A stretch of 64,000 nucleotides of DNA from UBA1952 sp965246855 (GCA_965246855.1 CBDFFP010000005.1:744001-808000); one strand, 5' to 3'; positions 54,464-62,380 are shown, counted from the first letter of the stretch. Numbers and translations: made by a program. Notes: generated by a model from the letters alone, not told the origin.

Positions 54464-55201
54464 ATGCCTCCCGCATTCACCCCCGACCCCTTCCTCAACC
54501 CCACCCCCATCTACCTGCGCCGCAAATCAGCCCCGGAGGTGCGCCAACACCGGGATGTCCTGCAGATGGTCGCGCAGCAAAAAAGCGGCCTCCTGATGGG
54601 CGGCGTTACCCCCGAAGTGGTGCGGGAAAATATCATGGCCTCCATTCAGGACCTCGTCATGGCCACCCAGCACTACCCCGAAGCGCTGGAGGCGCTCATC
54701 TTCGGCCTCGACATCGGCTTCCAGTACACCGCCGAAGACCCTACGCCCATGCCGGAATATGACTGGAGGGGCCACGCGCCGGTGGCGCGCTGGATTCACC
54801 AGATCAGCAGCAGACTGCCCATCCTGCTGTTTTTCCTGGCCGACAACGATTTGCGCTTCTATGCGCTGGCGGGCGACCTGCTGGCCGACGAAGCCATCCC
54901 CTTCAGCGACGCGCCCGAAGAAGAAGTTCCGTTCCCCGTTCCGAAGGGCCATAGGGCCTTCACGTTTCCGCCGCCGGTGGCCGAGGAGTTGGCCGAGCGG
55001 CTCTACATTGCGAGCTACCTGATGCACATTTTCTGCCACGGCACCGGCGTAGACCCCGAGCCTTACATCCATGCCCTGCTGGCCGAATACTACTTCACGG
55101 GCCTGAACTATGAAGACATCCGCGAGCGGTATGAAAATTCCATCCGGAACGGGAGCTTCCGGTGGACGCTAACGACTGTAGACCCCACCAAGGGTCAATA
55201 G
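54464..55201 (+). CDS. Lineage-specific hypothetical protein at the head of the MQLFYF region
   Basis: A 245-residue soluble, mainly helical protein: Pro-rich N-terminus (TPDPFLNPTPIYLRRKSAPE), helices RENIMASIQDLVMATQHYPEALEALIFG and RWIHQISSRLPILLFFLAD, a HIFCHGTGVDPEPYIHALLA segment near 205-225, and a polar end. No signal peptide or known motif. Its GC-rich composition resembles the genes after it rather than the AT-rich gene before it. Function unknown. Confidence 0.7.
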   Translation: MPPAFTPDPFLNPTPIYLRRKSAPEVRQHRDVLQMVAQQKSGLLMGGVTPEVVRENIMASIQDLVMATQHYPEALEALIFGLDIGFQYTAEDPTPMPEYDWRGHAPVARWIHQISSRLPILLFFLADNDLRFYALAGDLLADEAIPFSDAPEEEVPFPVPKGHRAFTFPPPVAEELAERLYIASYLMHIFCHGTGVDPEPYIHALLAEYYFTGLNYEDIRERYENSIRNGSFRWTLTTVDPTKGQ

Positions 55202-55318
55202 CTTGTTCCTCCTGTCAGGCGAAGCACAGCCCGTCTTAATTTATACCCCCGTTCGGCAACCGCTGCCGCGCCACTCCGCACGTTATCCGACTTCCCCGCA
55301 GGACGAACAGGTCGTTGG

Positions 55319-55486
55319 AGGTCAGTGCCCAATCATCGGGCACCAGTGCCCGGTCATTTGAGGTCAGTGCCCGACGCCCGGGCACCAGTGCCCGGCCATC
55401 TGAGGTCAGTGCCCGACGCCCGGGCACCAGTGCCCAATCATCGGAGGTCGGTGCCCGACCATCGGGCATTGGTGCCCGATGACCGG
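55319..55486. repeat. 21-bp tandem repeat array 5 (8 units)
   Basis: Eight exact 21-bp units alternating between AGGTCAGTGCCCGACGCCCGG and GCACCAGTGCCCGGCCATCTG types (shown as 21 bp each; the core is CAGTGCCC). Adjacent units make hairpins with GTGCCC/GGGCAC arms. It ends 129 bp before the 55616 start. Between them, TTTAGGAG/CTCCTAAA flank a 40-bp loop. Confidence 0.93.
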
Positions 55487-55615
55487 GAAAGGCAAAAAAT
55501 TTTTTTAGGAGACGCACAATAAGAAGGGAGAAGGCGCGTTTTTCTCTGCAACGCCTCCTAAAGCGAGGAATCATTTATTCACTCACCCCCTTTTTTTCTC
55601 CCCCCCCACCCCAAC

Positions 55616-56305
55616 ATGGATCGCACTTCCTTTATCCCCCGCGCCGATGCCGACAAAACGCCCTGGCTGAACAACTTTGCCAGTAAACTGGGGACGTATG
55701 CTGCTAAATACGGCATCACGGCAGCCGAAAAAACAGACGTCATGAACACGTCTATCGATTGGGACTACCGCTATGGCGTGGTTGTACAGTTAAACGCCTT
55801 TAAAGAAAGCGCGGTGAAATGGAAAAACTTCCTGCGCGATGGCGCCCCTGCCGGAACGGTGGTATCGCCGCCCGTGCTGCCCACCTTCGGTACCGCCCCT
55901 ACCGCTACGGCCTCCGGCGCTTTTGCGCGCATCGCCGCGCTGGCCAAAAGAATTAAGGCGCATAAAGATTACTCCGAAGCCGATGGCCGCGACCTGGGCA
56001 TCGAAGGGCCGGACGATATCACCTTTGATATTGCCGGGGCCAAACCGGTTATTGTGCGCAAACCCGATGTGGCGGGGCATCCCCTGTTGGGCTGGACGCT
56101 AGGCAAGATGGATGGGGTGAATATATATAAAGACGACGGAACGGGGATCTTCCGCTTCTATGCCCGCGACAACCACCCCGACTTTGAAGACAAGGCCCCG
56201 CTGCCCGCTCAGGCGGCTACGTGGCGCTACAAGTTTGTGTATGTAATAGGTGATGAGGAAGTAGGCCAGATTTCCGATATCGTAACGGTGCATGTAGGGC
56301 AGTAA
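55616..56305 (+). CDS. Lineage-specific protein with FN3-like C-domain (paralogue 2)
   Basis: A 229-residue protein homologous along its whole length to the one at 22748: FIPRADADKTPWLNNFASKL, KYGITAAEKTDV, EADGRDLGIEG, then GWTLGKMDGVNIYKDDG and WRYKFVYVIGDEEVGQISD. The C-terminal 80 residues look like a fibronectin-III-type sandwich. Both genes have a 21-bp array and the leader motif TTATTCACTCA before the start. No recognised function; no signal peptide. Confidence 0.8.
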   Translation: MDRTSFIPRADADKTPWLNNFASKLGTYAAKYGITAAEKTDVMNTSIDWDYRYGVVVQLNAFKESAVKWKNFLRDGAPAGTVVSPPVLPTFGTAPTATASGAFARIAALAKRIKAHKDYSEADGRDLGIEGPDDITFDIAGAKPVIVRKPDVAGHPLLGWTLGKMDGVNIYKDDGTGIFRFYARDNHPDFEDKAPLPAQAATWRYKFVYVIGDEEVGQISDIVTVHVGQ

Positions 56306-56336
56306 CCTAATTCCTCTTCCCCCGCTTTTTTCTGCT

Positions 56337-56382
56337 GCGTCCCGCCCCGATAAGGTTTTTATCAGGGCGGGACGCTTTCTTT
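56337..56382 (+). terminator. Intrinsic terminator
   Basis: GCGTCCCGCCCCGATAA pairs with TTATCAGGGCGGGACGC (one mismatch) and is followed by TTTCTTTTT. Confidence 0.88.
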
Positions 56383-56400
56383 TTCCGCCCCGCTGTTTTG

Positions 56401-56431
56401 TTGCTTTTTTCCCGCCTGCTAAATACTTTTG
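56401..56431 (+). promoter_or_regulatory. Predicted promoter A of the MQLFYF cluster
   Basis: TTG (56401-56403), 20 bp, TACTTTTG (56424-56431). TTGCTT, the N14 spacing and AAATACTTTTGARGARC are the same as in promoter B at 60277. Confidence 0.65.
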
Positions 56432-56452
56432 AAGAACAGGGGGATTGCATCT

Positions 56453-56515
56453 CCTATTCCTCCTCCCTATTCCCTCCTCCCTATTCATTATTCATTACTC
56501 ATTACTCATTACTCC
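56453..56515. repeat. Heptamer repeat leader of MQLFYF protein 1
   Basis: Nine 7-bp units (CCTATTC, CTCCTCC, CTATTCC, CTCCTCC, CTATTCA, TTATTCA, TTACTCA, TTACTCA, TTACTCC), 63 bp, ending directly at the ATG. Confidence 0.8.
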
Positions 56516-57712
56516 ATGCAGCTTTTCTACTTCACCGGTACGGGCAATCCCCCTTTCGACCTCGTTAATAACTCGCTGGCTGCGCGCGCGGGGCTTTTGC
56601 TGGCCGACACGGCTGTCATCGACGACTCCAGCATGTTTCTGGCAGATGTAGACCACGTATTTGGCAACCGCAAGCAGGCTACCAAAATAACCTTTGCCAC
56701 CCGCTGGATGGACGTCCACCACCCCGATCAGGCCGCCGAACTGCGCAATTTTGCCCGGCTGGCCAAAGCAAGCCGCGTTAAAAAGCGCAAAGAAAAGGCC
56801 GACCTGATCATCCTGAAACAGTTTGACATCTACGTGGACGAGAGCTACAACCAATACACCGATTTCCTTAAAAACCGGGGGTCGGAGTGTGGTCTCTATC
56901 AGCTCCAGCCGTTGGTGAAGGAGCGGTTTCTCTTGTTCTACTCCTATAGTTCCGATAGCCCGGAGTGCGCCGATGGAGTCCTCACGCCCGTGAGCGAATT
57001 GATGCAGATGATGGGGGATAAAGAAGATCGGCTACCGGAAAGCAAAGTGGAAGATGTGGCTTGGGTGTTGCCCATGGAATTTCTCAGTCCGGTGCTGATG
57101 CCGCCCGGCGCAGGCCCCATAGCTGCCGCCCTGCCGGAAGGCGCGCTGCCGCAGGCCGATGAAGAAGCTATCTGGATAGAGCCGCTGCTCCAACTAAGCA
57201 ACATCAACATTTTTGATGCCGACGAGATACAGGCCGTGCGCCAGGATCTGCGCGCGCCGGGCGCGGCCTTCCGCACCGCCATAGACGAATGGATGGCCGA
57301 CTGCTACCACCCCAACCGGCGCACCGTGCGGGAGCGCGCGCGCTTTTTTGAAGAAGTCATCCGCCCCGCTGCTGTGCCCCTCCAAGAAGCTTTCTGGGAG
57401 AACAAAATCGTGGTGGCCCACCAGCAGGCGCAGGGCAAGGAGCCGGTCTGCCTGATGCTTTATGCCGTAGAACTGCCTTTGCGCGCGTTGTGGGAATTGT
57501 ATGAAAAGCAGGGTTGCATACCCGCCGAAAGCGGGCAGAAGCTCCGCGCCGTTTGGGAGACCGCGGGCCGCAGGCGCTTCCCCATGTTTATCATCTCGCC
57601 GGTCGGCCTGTATGCTTCTGATAAAGACGCCGCAGCTGCCGAAGCCGCTCCCCTCGCAGATGCGCTCCACCTGTTGCCCCCGGCTTCGGCGCGCAAAAGC
57701 ATCGACCTGTAG
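56516..57712 (+). CDS. MQLFYF-family protein 1 (undescribed family)
   Basis: A 398-residue soluble protein, founder here of a family with four members. N-terminal block MQLFYFTG and AGLLLADT; a basic KKRKEKADLIILKQFD helix near residue 92; a middle region QLQPLVKERFLLFY; and a well-conserved C-terminal half with LMQMMGD, MEFLSP, PPGAGPIAAALPEGALPQAD, EEAIWIEPLLQLSNINI, AVRQDLRAPGAAFRTAIDEW, TVRERARFFEEVIRPAA, LRAVWETAGRRRFPMF and the final RKSIDL. No signal peptide, membrane helix or catalytic signature is seen. Its start follows a heptamer leader. Genes for small helical proteins follow directly. Function unknown. Confidence 0.8.
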   Translation: MQLFYFTGTGNPPFDLVNNSLAARAGLLLADTAVIDDSSMFLADVDHVFGNRKQATKITFATRWMDVHHPDQAAELRNFARLAKASRVKKRKEKADLIILKQFDIYVDESYNQYTDFLKNRGSECGLYQLQPLVKERFLLFYSYSSDSPECADGVLTPVSELMQMMGDKEDRLPESKVEDVAWVLPMEFLSPVLMPPGAGPIAAALPEGALPQADEEAIWIEPLLQLSNINIFDADEIQAVRQDLRAPGAAFRTAIDEWMADCYHPNRRTVRERARFFEEVIRPAAVPLQEAFWENKIVVAHQQAQGKEPVCLMLYAVELPLRALWELYEKQGCIPAESGQKLRAVWETAGRRRFPMFIISPVGLYASDKDAAAAEAAPLADALHLLPPASARKSIDL

Positions 57713-57766
57713 GGTGCAGAACCTGCAACCGCCCGGAAAATATCCTTTTCTCCTCTTCCGCTCCTC

Positions 57767-57991
57767 ATGCTCTCCGACGACCAGAAAGCCGAAATCACGA
57801 TGATGATGCACGTAGTAAACCACCTGCAAAGCAACCTACCCATTATTGGGGAAGATGCCGAAATGATGGATGCGCTCAGCCAGCTCAAAACCACTGTCGG
57901 AGGCATTCTGGACCGGATTTCCGAGGAAGAGCGCGATGGGCTTTTAGAGCAGTATAAGGAAGAGGCGCCGTTTCTGGGTCTTACGAAGTGA
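57767..57991 (+). CDS. Small helical partner protein 1
   Basis: A 74-residue acidic helical protein: KAEITMMMHVVNHLQSNLPI, then ISEEERDGLLEQYKEEAPF. It shares a pattern with the products at 58028, 58258 and 60873: a helix ending (L/F)-L-x-S/A-N-P-E, a middle acidic helix, then (L/I)-S-x-x-E/D-x-x-x-L-L-E-x-Y. It follows MQLFYF protein 1 by 54 bp. Confidence 0.7.
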   Translation: MLSDDQKAEITMMMHVVNHLQSNLPIIGEDAEMMDALSQLKTTVGGILDRISEEERDGLLEQYKEEAPFLGLTK

Positions 57992-58027
57992 GCCTTTCCC
58001 CTTCACTAAAAAATTCATTTCTCCAAA

Positions 58028-58255
58028 ATGATACCCGAAGACCAACTGAAGATTGTCTTGCAAATGATGCGCTTGTCTGAATTTCTCCGTGCCAATCCAG
58101 AGGAAGGCCAGATAATAGAACGGGAAATGCCAGGTACGACGGCTGGAATGAAGACGCAACTGGAAACCTACATCAGCACCCTTTCCGAGAAAGAGTATAA
58201 TCAGCTTTTGGAAGCTTTTGCCGCTACGGCCCACCTCAAACCTTTTGAAGCGTGA
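58028..58255 (+). CDS. Small helical partner protein 2
   Basis: A 75-residue member of the same small family: QLKIVLQMMRLSEFLRANPE, EREMPGTTAGMKTQLETYI, then LSEKEYNQLLEAFAATAHL. 36 bp after partner 1; its TGA overlaps the GTG of the next frame, implying coupled translation. Confidence 0.7.
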   Translation: MIPEDQLKIVLQMMRLSEFLRANPEEGQIIEREMPGTTAGMKTQLETYISTLSEKEYNQLLEAFAATAHLKPFEA

Positions 58256-58257
58256 AA

Positions 58258-58563
58258 ATGGAACCGCTCCCCGACTATATCTCCATCTTCGACGACTACC
58301 ACCTGGCGCAAATGACGCTTAACCTGCGCCTGCTCGACTTTCTGCGCGAAAACCCGGACATCCGCGCATCTGATCCTGCAATAGAAGCGATGTTTGAAAA
58401 GCTAAGCACCAGCGTGGGCGAACTGCTCCAAGGCATCAGCAATGCCGACCGCAACCGGCTGCTGGAGACCTATACCCGGCAGCAAGACGTACCGATGTTT
58501 GAGGAATGGGAACGCCTCCTGAAGATTCCGCCGCCGCCGCCAAAACCTTTTATATCGACGTAA
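58258..58563 (+). CDS. Small helical partner protein 3
   Basis: A 101-residue member with the same layout: HLAQMTLNLRLLDFLRENPD, MFEKLSTSVGELLQGISNAD, RNRLLETYTRQQDV, plus a C-terminal extension with PPPPPKPF. The start is ATG 58258, or GTG 58252 which overlaps the previous stop. Confidence 0.7.
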   Translation: MEPLPDYISIFDDYHLAQMTLNLRLLDFLRENPDIRASDPAIEAMFEKLSTSVGELLQGISNADRNRLLETYTRQQDVPMFEEWERLLKIPPPPPKPFIST

Positions 58564-58596
58564 AGAGGCACCGCTTTTCCTTCTTCCAAACCGAAC

Positions 58597-58645
58597 TATA
58601 TTTGGGAATTCTCAAAAAAATGGTTGGAATTCTCCCGGAATTCTC
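58597..58645 (+). promoter_or_regulatory. hipB promoter -7 element and three candidate operators
   Basis: TATATTTG (58597-58604) fits TAnnTTTG. GGAATTCTC follows at 58605, 58626 and 58637; starts are 21 and 11 bp apart, about two and one helical turns, so they face the same side. Likely HipB sites for autorepression. Confidence 0.55.
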
Positions 58646-58690
58646 TAATTTGCGAACAATATTTCGTTTTTAGCGTAGGAAAAATCCACC

Positions 58691-58927
58691 GTGAAGAAGC
58701 TAACAGAACTGGGAGCACTCATTTCCCGCAGTCGGGAATCCTCACGCCTTACCCAAAAAGATTTGGCATTGCTCGCGGGCATCAGCGATGCTACCCTGCG
58801 CGCGATAGAATGGGGAAAGCCCGGCGTCGCCATTCAAAACTGGGTGAAAATAGCGGACGTGCTGGGCTTTGAATTGCAACTTACCGTGAAAAACAGAAGC
58901 GATGAGAAAGGGAAAAGTATGGAATAA
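58691..58927 (+). CDS. hipB: HipB-like XRE regulator of a HipBST system
   Basis: A 78-residue DNA-binding protein: LISRSRESSRLTQKDLALLA, then GISDATLRAIEWGKPGVAIQ and WVKIADVLGFELQL, a standard XRE domain as in HipB. In HipBST it binds the operon promoter and augments neutralisation. The start is GTG 58691. Its 3' end overlaps hipS by 26 bp. Confidence 0.85.
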   Translation: MKKLTELGALISRSRESSRLTQKDLALLAGISDATLRAIEWGKPGVAIQNWVKIADVLGFELQLTVKNRSDEKGKSME

Positions 58928-59222
58928 CGATACGGAAGCGGGCACTTTATCGGAGGAGGAAGGGCTTTATGTGTTTGAATATGACGAAGCCTATTTCCGG
59001 GATAAAAAGAGGCCCGCTATCAGTCTTACGCTTTCTAAAACCCGGCAGCGCCACATTTCCAACGGTCTTTTCCCGTTTTTTTTCAGTTTGTTGAGTGAAG
59101 GCAGCAACCGCGCGCTGCAATGCCGGATTTTAAAAATAGATGAGGAAGACCACTTTGGGCTTCTCCTCCAAACGGCAGGCCATGAAACCATTGGCGCAGT
59201 ACGGGTAACAGAAATTAAATAG
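58902..59222 (+). CDS. hipS: HipS-like antitoxin (HipA N-subdomain protein)
   Basis: A 106-residue protein equal to the N-terminal subdomain of HipA: GKVWNNDTEAGTLSEEEGLY, EYDEAYFRDKKRPAISLTL, then NGLFPFFFSLLSEGSNRA. In HipBST, this separate HipS is the antitoxin that binds the kinase. Length (about 103 in the E. coli system) and gene order hipB-hipS-hipT agree. Confidence 0.85.
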   Translation: MRKGKVWNNDTEAGTLSEEEGLYVFEYDEAYFRDKKRPAISLTLSKTRQRHISNGLFPFFFSLLSEGSNRALQCRILKIDEEDHFGLLLQTAGHETIGAVRVTEIK

Positions 59223-59224
59223 TT

Positions 59225-60238
59225 GTGAAAGAGCTAACCGTTTGCCCCGGCACCTTGCAGGAAGGTTACAATACCTATAGCCCAACAGCTTTGCGCGCGC
59301 TGTTCAGTGGCCGGAAGGTGGCGCATCAGTTAGACTTCAGCCTCAGGGACGTTCAGAAGGAGCAGCGCAAACAATTGCAGGACGCGCGGACGCGGATTTC
59401 TATTTCCGGCGTGCAGGAGAAGTACTCGCTCCGGTTGGAGAAGCGCCGTTTGGTATTGGTAGAAGAAGGCGGTACACACCTCCTGAAACCCACTCCGGCA
59501 GATTTGGATAATGTGGATTTTGTGCCTGCCAACGAACATCTCACCATGCAAATTGCCGCGCAGGTATATAAAATGAACGTAGCCAAAAATGCTATTATTT
59601 ATTTTTCCGATGGCTCACCGGCGTACATCACCCGTCGCTTCGACGTGATGCCCGATGGCAAGCGTTGCCTGAAAGAAGACTTTGCGTCTTTGCTTCAGCG
59701 CACGAGCATGCAAAACGGAAAGAATTATAAATACGATGGCAGCTACCTGCAAATAGTCGAAGCCATAGACCGTTATGTTCCAGCGTCATTAATTGCCAAA
59801 GAAGCGCTGTTCCGGCAAGTTGTGTTCAATTACTTGTACAGTAATGGAGACGCGCACCTCAAAAATTTTTCTGTTGTAGATTATCAGCAGGATGGCATGT
59901 ATCAGCTTTCGCCCGCCTACGATTTGATTTCGACAGTACTGCATGTGAACGACAGCGATATGGCTTTGCGGGACGGATTGTACGACAGGGACTACAATCA
60001 TCCGAGCTTTTCTCACTACGGCTATTATGCCTACGACGACTTCTACGATTTCGGTTTGAAGATGGGGTTATTGCCTCAGAGAGTTGCTTCTTTTATGAAA
60101 CTTTTCCTTTCCGGAGGGGAAAAAGTGGCGGCGCTGATAGGGCGCAGCTTTTTGTCCCAGCCGCTCAAAGAACAGTATCAAAGGGGTTATCTGGATAAGT
60201 TTCGTCGATTGGGGACGTCTCTTGGTGGAAGAACATAG
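59225..60238 (+). CDS. hipT: HipT-like serine/threonine kinase toxin
   Basis: A 337-residue HipA-like kinase without the N-terminal subdomain. Gly-rich loop with the Ser-Ile-Ser motif at 59-61 (TRISISGVQEKYS), equivalent to the autophosphorylated S-I-S of HipT; ATP lysine near 88 (HLLKPTP); catalytic loop NGDAHLKN with Asp209 (207-214); metal-binding Asp233 in AYDLIST. In the known system the kinase phosphorylates tryptophanyl-tRNA synthetase; the target here is inferred. Start GTG 59225, two bases after hipS. All active-site residues are present. Confidence 0.88.
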   Translation: MKELTVCPGTLQEGYNTYSPTALRALFSGRKVAHQLDFSLRDVQKEQRKQLQDARTRISISGVQEKYSLRLEKRRLVLVEEGGTHLLKPTPADLDNVDFVPANEHLTMQIAAQVYKMNVAKNAIIYFSDGSPAYITRRFDVMPDGKRCLKEDFASLLQRTSMQNGKNYKYDGSYLQIVEAIDRYVPASLIAKEALFRQVVFNYLYSNGDAHLKNFSVVDYQQDGMYQLSPAYDLISTVLHVNDSDMALRDGLYDRDYNHPSFSHYGYYAYDDFYDFGLKMGLLPQRVASFMKLFLSGGEKVAALIGRSFLSQPLKEQYQRGYLDKFRRLGTSLGGRT

Positions 60239-60276
60239 AAGGAACGGCTGCTTTTCGCTTGTTTTGATAGCTCGCC

Positions 60277-60307
60277 TTGCTTATCCCACTCCCGCGAAAT
60301 ACTTTTG
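60277..60307 (+). promoter_or_regulatory. Predicted promoter B of the MQLFYF cluster
   Basis: TTG (60277-60279), 20 bp, TACTTTTG (60300-60307), in the same TTGCTT-N14-AAATACTTTTGARGARC frame as promoter A. Confidence 0.65.
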
Positions 60308-60332
60308 AGGAGCTCTAAAAACTTTCCGGGCG

Positions 60333-60839
60333 ATGCAAATCAAAGCTTTCCACATCCGGCTTTCCAAAGAACATCAGCACGAAGACGAAGCGGCTATCAA
60401 CGATTTTCTGCGCGCAGTAACGGTGAAGAAAACGGCCACACAGTTCGTCACAGCGCAACTGAATTTCTGGTCGGTGCTGGTGTAATACGAGCCGCTGAGA
60501 AACCCGGAAATTCTGCCACAAGCCCAACGCCTGCCCGATGCGGCGCAGATACAAAATGCCATAGCGCAAAATACCCTACCACGTACTGAAGTATCCCCGG
60601 AAAAGGCGCCATTAAACGATATAGAGATTCAGATTTTTGAAACGTTGCGCCACTGGCGGCAAAGAAAAGCCGAAGAACTTTCGCTGCCCAATTTCATGAT
60701 TTGCCACAACAGTGAGTTGGAAGAAATTGCCCGCCGCCCGCCGCAAACACTGGAAGATTTCTCCAAAGTAAAAGGCTTCGGCCTAGTAAAAACCGGGAAA
60801 TTCGGCGAGGAAATTCTGGCCGTGCTGAACGCGCTTTGA
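60333..60839 (+). pseudogene. HRDC-domain protein interrupted by an in-frame TAA
   Basis: One frame of 169 codons with a single TAA at 60483-60485. Before it: MQIKAFHIRLSKEHQHEDE, NDFLRAVTVKKTATQF, LNFWSVLV. After it: YEPLRNPEIL, then the HRDC domain (about codons 95-165: IFETLRHWRQRKAEELSLPN, FMICHNSELEEIA, LEDFSKVKGFGLVKTGKFGE). Bacteroidota relatives read through this point without a gap, so a point change made the stop. The HRDC half could still be made from an internal start. HRDC domains bind nucleic acid. Confidence 0.75.
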
Positions 60840-60872
60840 GTCATTATCTGCATAACCTAAATACGCATCTTT

Positions 60873-61121
60873 ATGCTTCAGGACAAAGACCTTCCTCCTA
60901 TCACGTTCGCCATGCGCATTCTGGAACTGCTACAATCCAACCCGGAGGCGCGCGAGCAGGTCGAAGGCGAAGTACCGGGCGTTATGGAGGAAATGAAAGA
61001 AGTGCTTGACTAACTGTTTAAGCTCCTTCCCGAAGCAGACCGCGACTGGCTTTTGGATATCTACCCGCTGGTTCCGCCCCTTTCTCCCAACGATAGCTAC
61101 CGGGACGGCGAAAGCGCCTGA
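60873..61121 (+). pseudogene. Small helical partner protein 4, interrupted by an in-frame TAA
   Basis: 83 codons with one TAA at 61011-61013. TFAMRILELLQSNPEAREQV before it matches the small-partner pattern (helix, S/A-N-P-E); LLPEADRDWLLDIYPLVPPL after it matches the LLE-Y end. It lies between the HRDC gene and MQLFYF protein 2. Confidence 0.68.
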
Positions 61122-61165
61122 CTTCTCAGTCCTATTTCCTATTCCCTGATATCTCTTCTCTCCTT

Positions 61166-62344
61166 ATGCAGCTTTTCTATTTCAGCGGTATTGTTACCGT
61201 CTTTAATCCTTTCAACATTTCGGTTAATACGCGCCTGGGGCTTTTGCTGGCCGATGGGCCCATTGTGGATGGTTATACGCAGTTTATGGTGGATTTTGAT
61301 AAATCCTTCGGGTCTCTGACGCCTGCCGTGCAGATGGATTCCATCATTCAAGCTGCGGAAAAGACCGACTCCCAGGAGGCTGCCCAATTGCGGGAGTTTG
61401 TTCTTCAGCACAAAAAGATGCGCGCCCTGAAGCGTAAAGACAAGCAGGTTTTGATAGCGATGAAGCGATATGACCAATTGGTATCGGTGTATACAAAAAG
61501 CCATCTGGACGATGCGAACGTTAAGGGGCAGGAGTTTGGCTACTACCAGCTGCGCCCGCTCCTAGAGGAGCCGTTCGTTATGTTTTACCACTGCTATCCC
61601 AGCCGACCAGAAGGCTCCGACGAATATGTGGCCCCGCTCAGCGAGCTGTTGCAGATGATGGGCGACCCCTACGACCGGAAGCTTGGTAAGGAGGACATCG
61701 CGTTTGTGCTGCCGCTGGAGTTTATGGCCCCCACTGGGTTGCCGCCTGGCGCAGGCCCTATCAGTGCTGCTCTGCCCAAAGGCGCTGCGCCGGAGGCCGA
61801 CGAAGAAGCGATCTGGATGGAGCCGATTCTCCAACTGCCTAATATCAACATCCTCAGCGCCGAGGAAATAATGGCCATTCGCCAAGAGCTCCACCTGCCG
61901 GGCAGCGCCTTCCGCGCGGCGATGGACGAGTGGATAGCCGACTGCCACCACAACCGGCGCACAGTGCGCGAGCGTGCCCGCTTTTTTGAAGAGACCGTTC
62001 GCCCCGCCGCGCAGCCCATCCAGCAGGCCATGAACGAAAACAAAATCCTGATGGCCCACCGCATGGCCCATGAGGTGAAACAGCTCCAGATGCCTCTTTT
62101 TGTGGTAGAGATGCCTTTGCGCGTGCTGTGGGATTTGTATGAAAAAGCAGATGCGCTGCCGGCAGAAACCCTCCAAAAGCTCCGCGCCCTTTGGGACACC
62201 GTAGGCCGCAAGCGTTTCCCCATGTTTGTGGCCGCGCCCAACGACCTCTTTTCCTCAGATCCACTTGCGAAAACAACGGACGAAGCCTTTGCAGCGGCGC
62301 TCCAGAACATGCCCGCCTCTGCGCGCAAAAGCATAGACTTGTAA
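61166..62344 (+). CDS. MQLFYF-family protein 2
   Basis: A 392-residue paralogue: MQLFYFSG, LGLLLADG, KRKDKQVLIAMKRYD near 92, YYQLRPLLEEPFVMFYH, LLQMMGDPYDRK, PPGAGPISAALPKGAAPEAD, EEAIWMEPILQLPNINI, AIRQELHLPGSAFRAAMDEW, TVRERARFFEETVRPAA, LRALWDTVGRKRFPMF and the end RKSIDL. Closest to protein 1 in the C-terminal half. Follows partner 4 by 44 bp. Confidence 0.8.
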   Translation: MQLFYFSGIVTVFNPFNISVNTRLGLLLADGPIVDGYTQFMVDFDKSFGSLTPAVQMDSIIQAAEKTDSQEAAQLREFVLQHKKMRALKRKDKQVLIAMKRYDQLVSVYTKSHLDDANVKGQEFGYYQLRPLLEEPFVMFYHCYPSRPEGSDEYVAPLSELLQMMGDPYDRKLGKEDIAFVLPLEFMAPTGLPPGAGPISAALPKGAAPEADEEAIWMEPILQLPNINILSAEEIMAIRQELHLPGSAFRAAMDEWIADCHHNRRTVRERARFFEETVRPAAQPIQQAMNENKILMAHRMAHEVKQLQMPLFVVEMPLRVLWDLYEKADALPAETLQKLRALWDTVGRKRFPMFVAAPNDLFSSDPLAKTTDEAFAAALQNMPASARKSIDL

Positions 62345-62380
62345 GTCCTAAGCGATAGAAAACTCCGCCTATTCCCTGCC

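Noticed and set aside
55319..55486. Possible CRISPR array
   Set aside because: Units are contiguous 21-bp imperfect repeats without unique spacers, and there are no cas genes; the same applies to the other four arrays.
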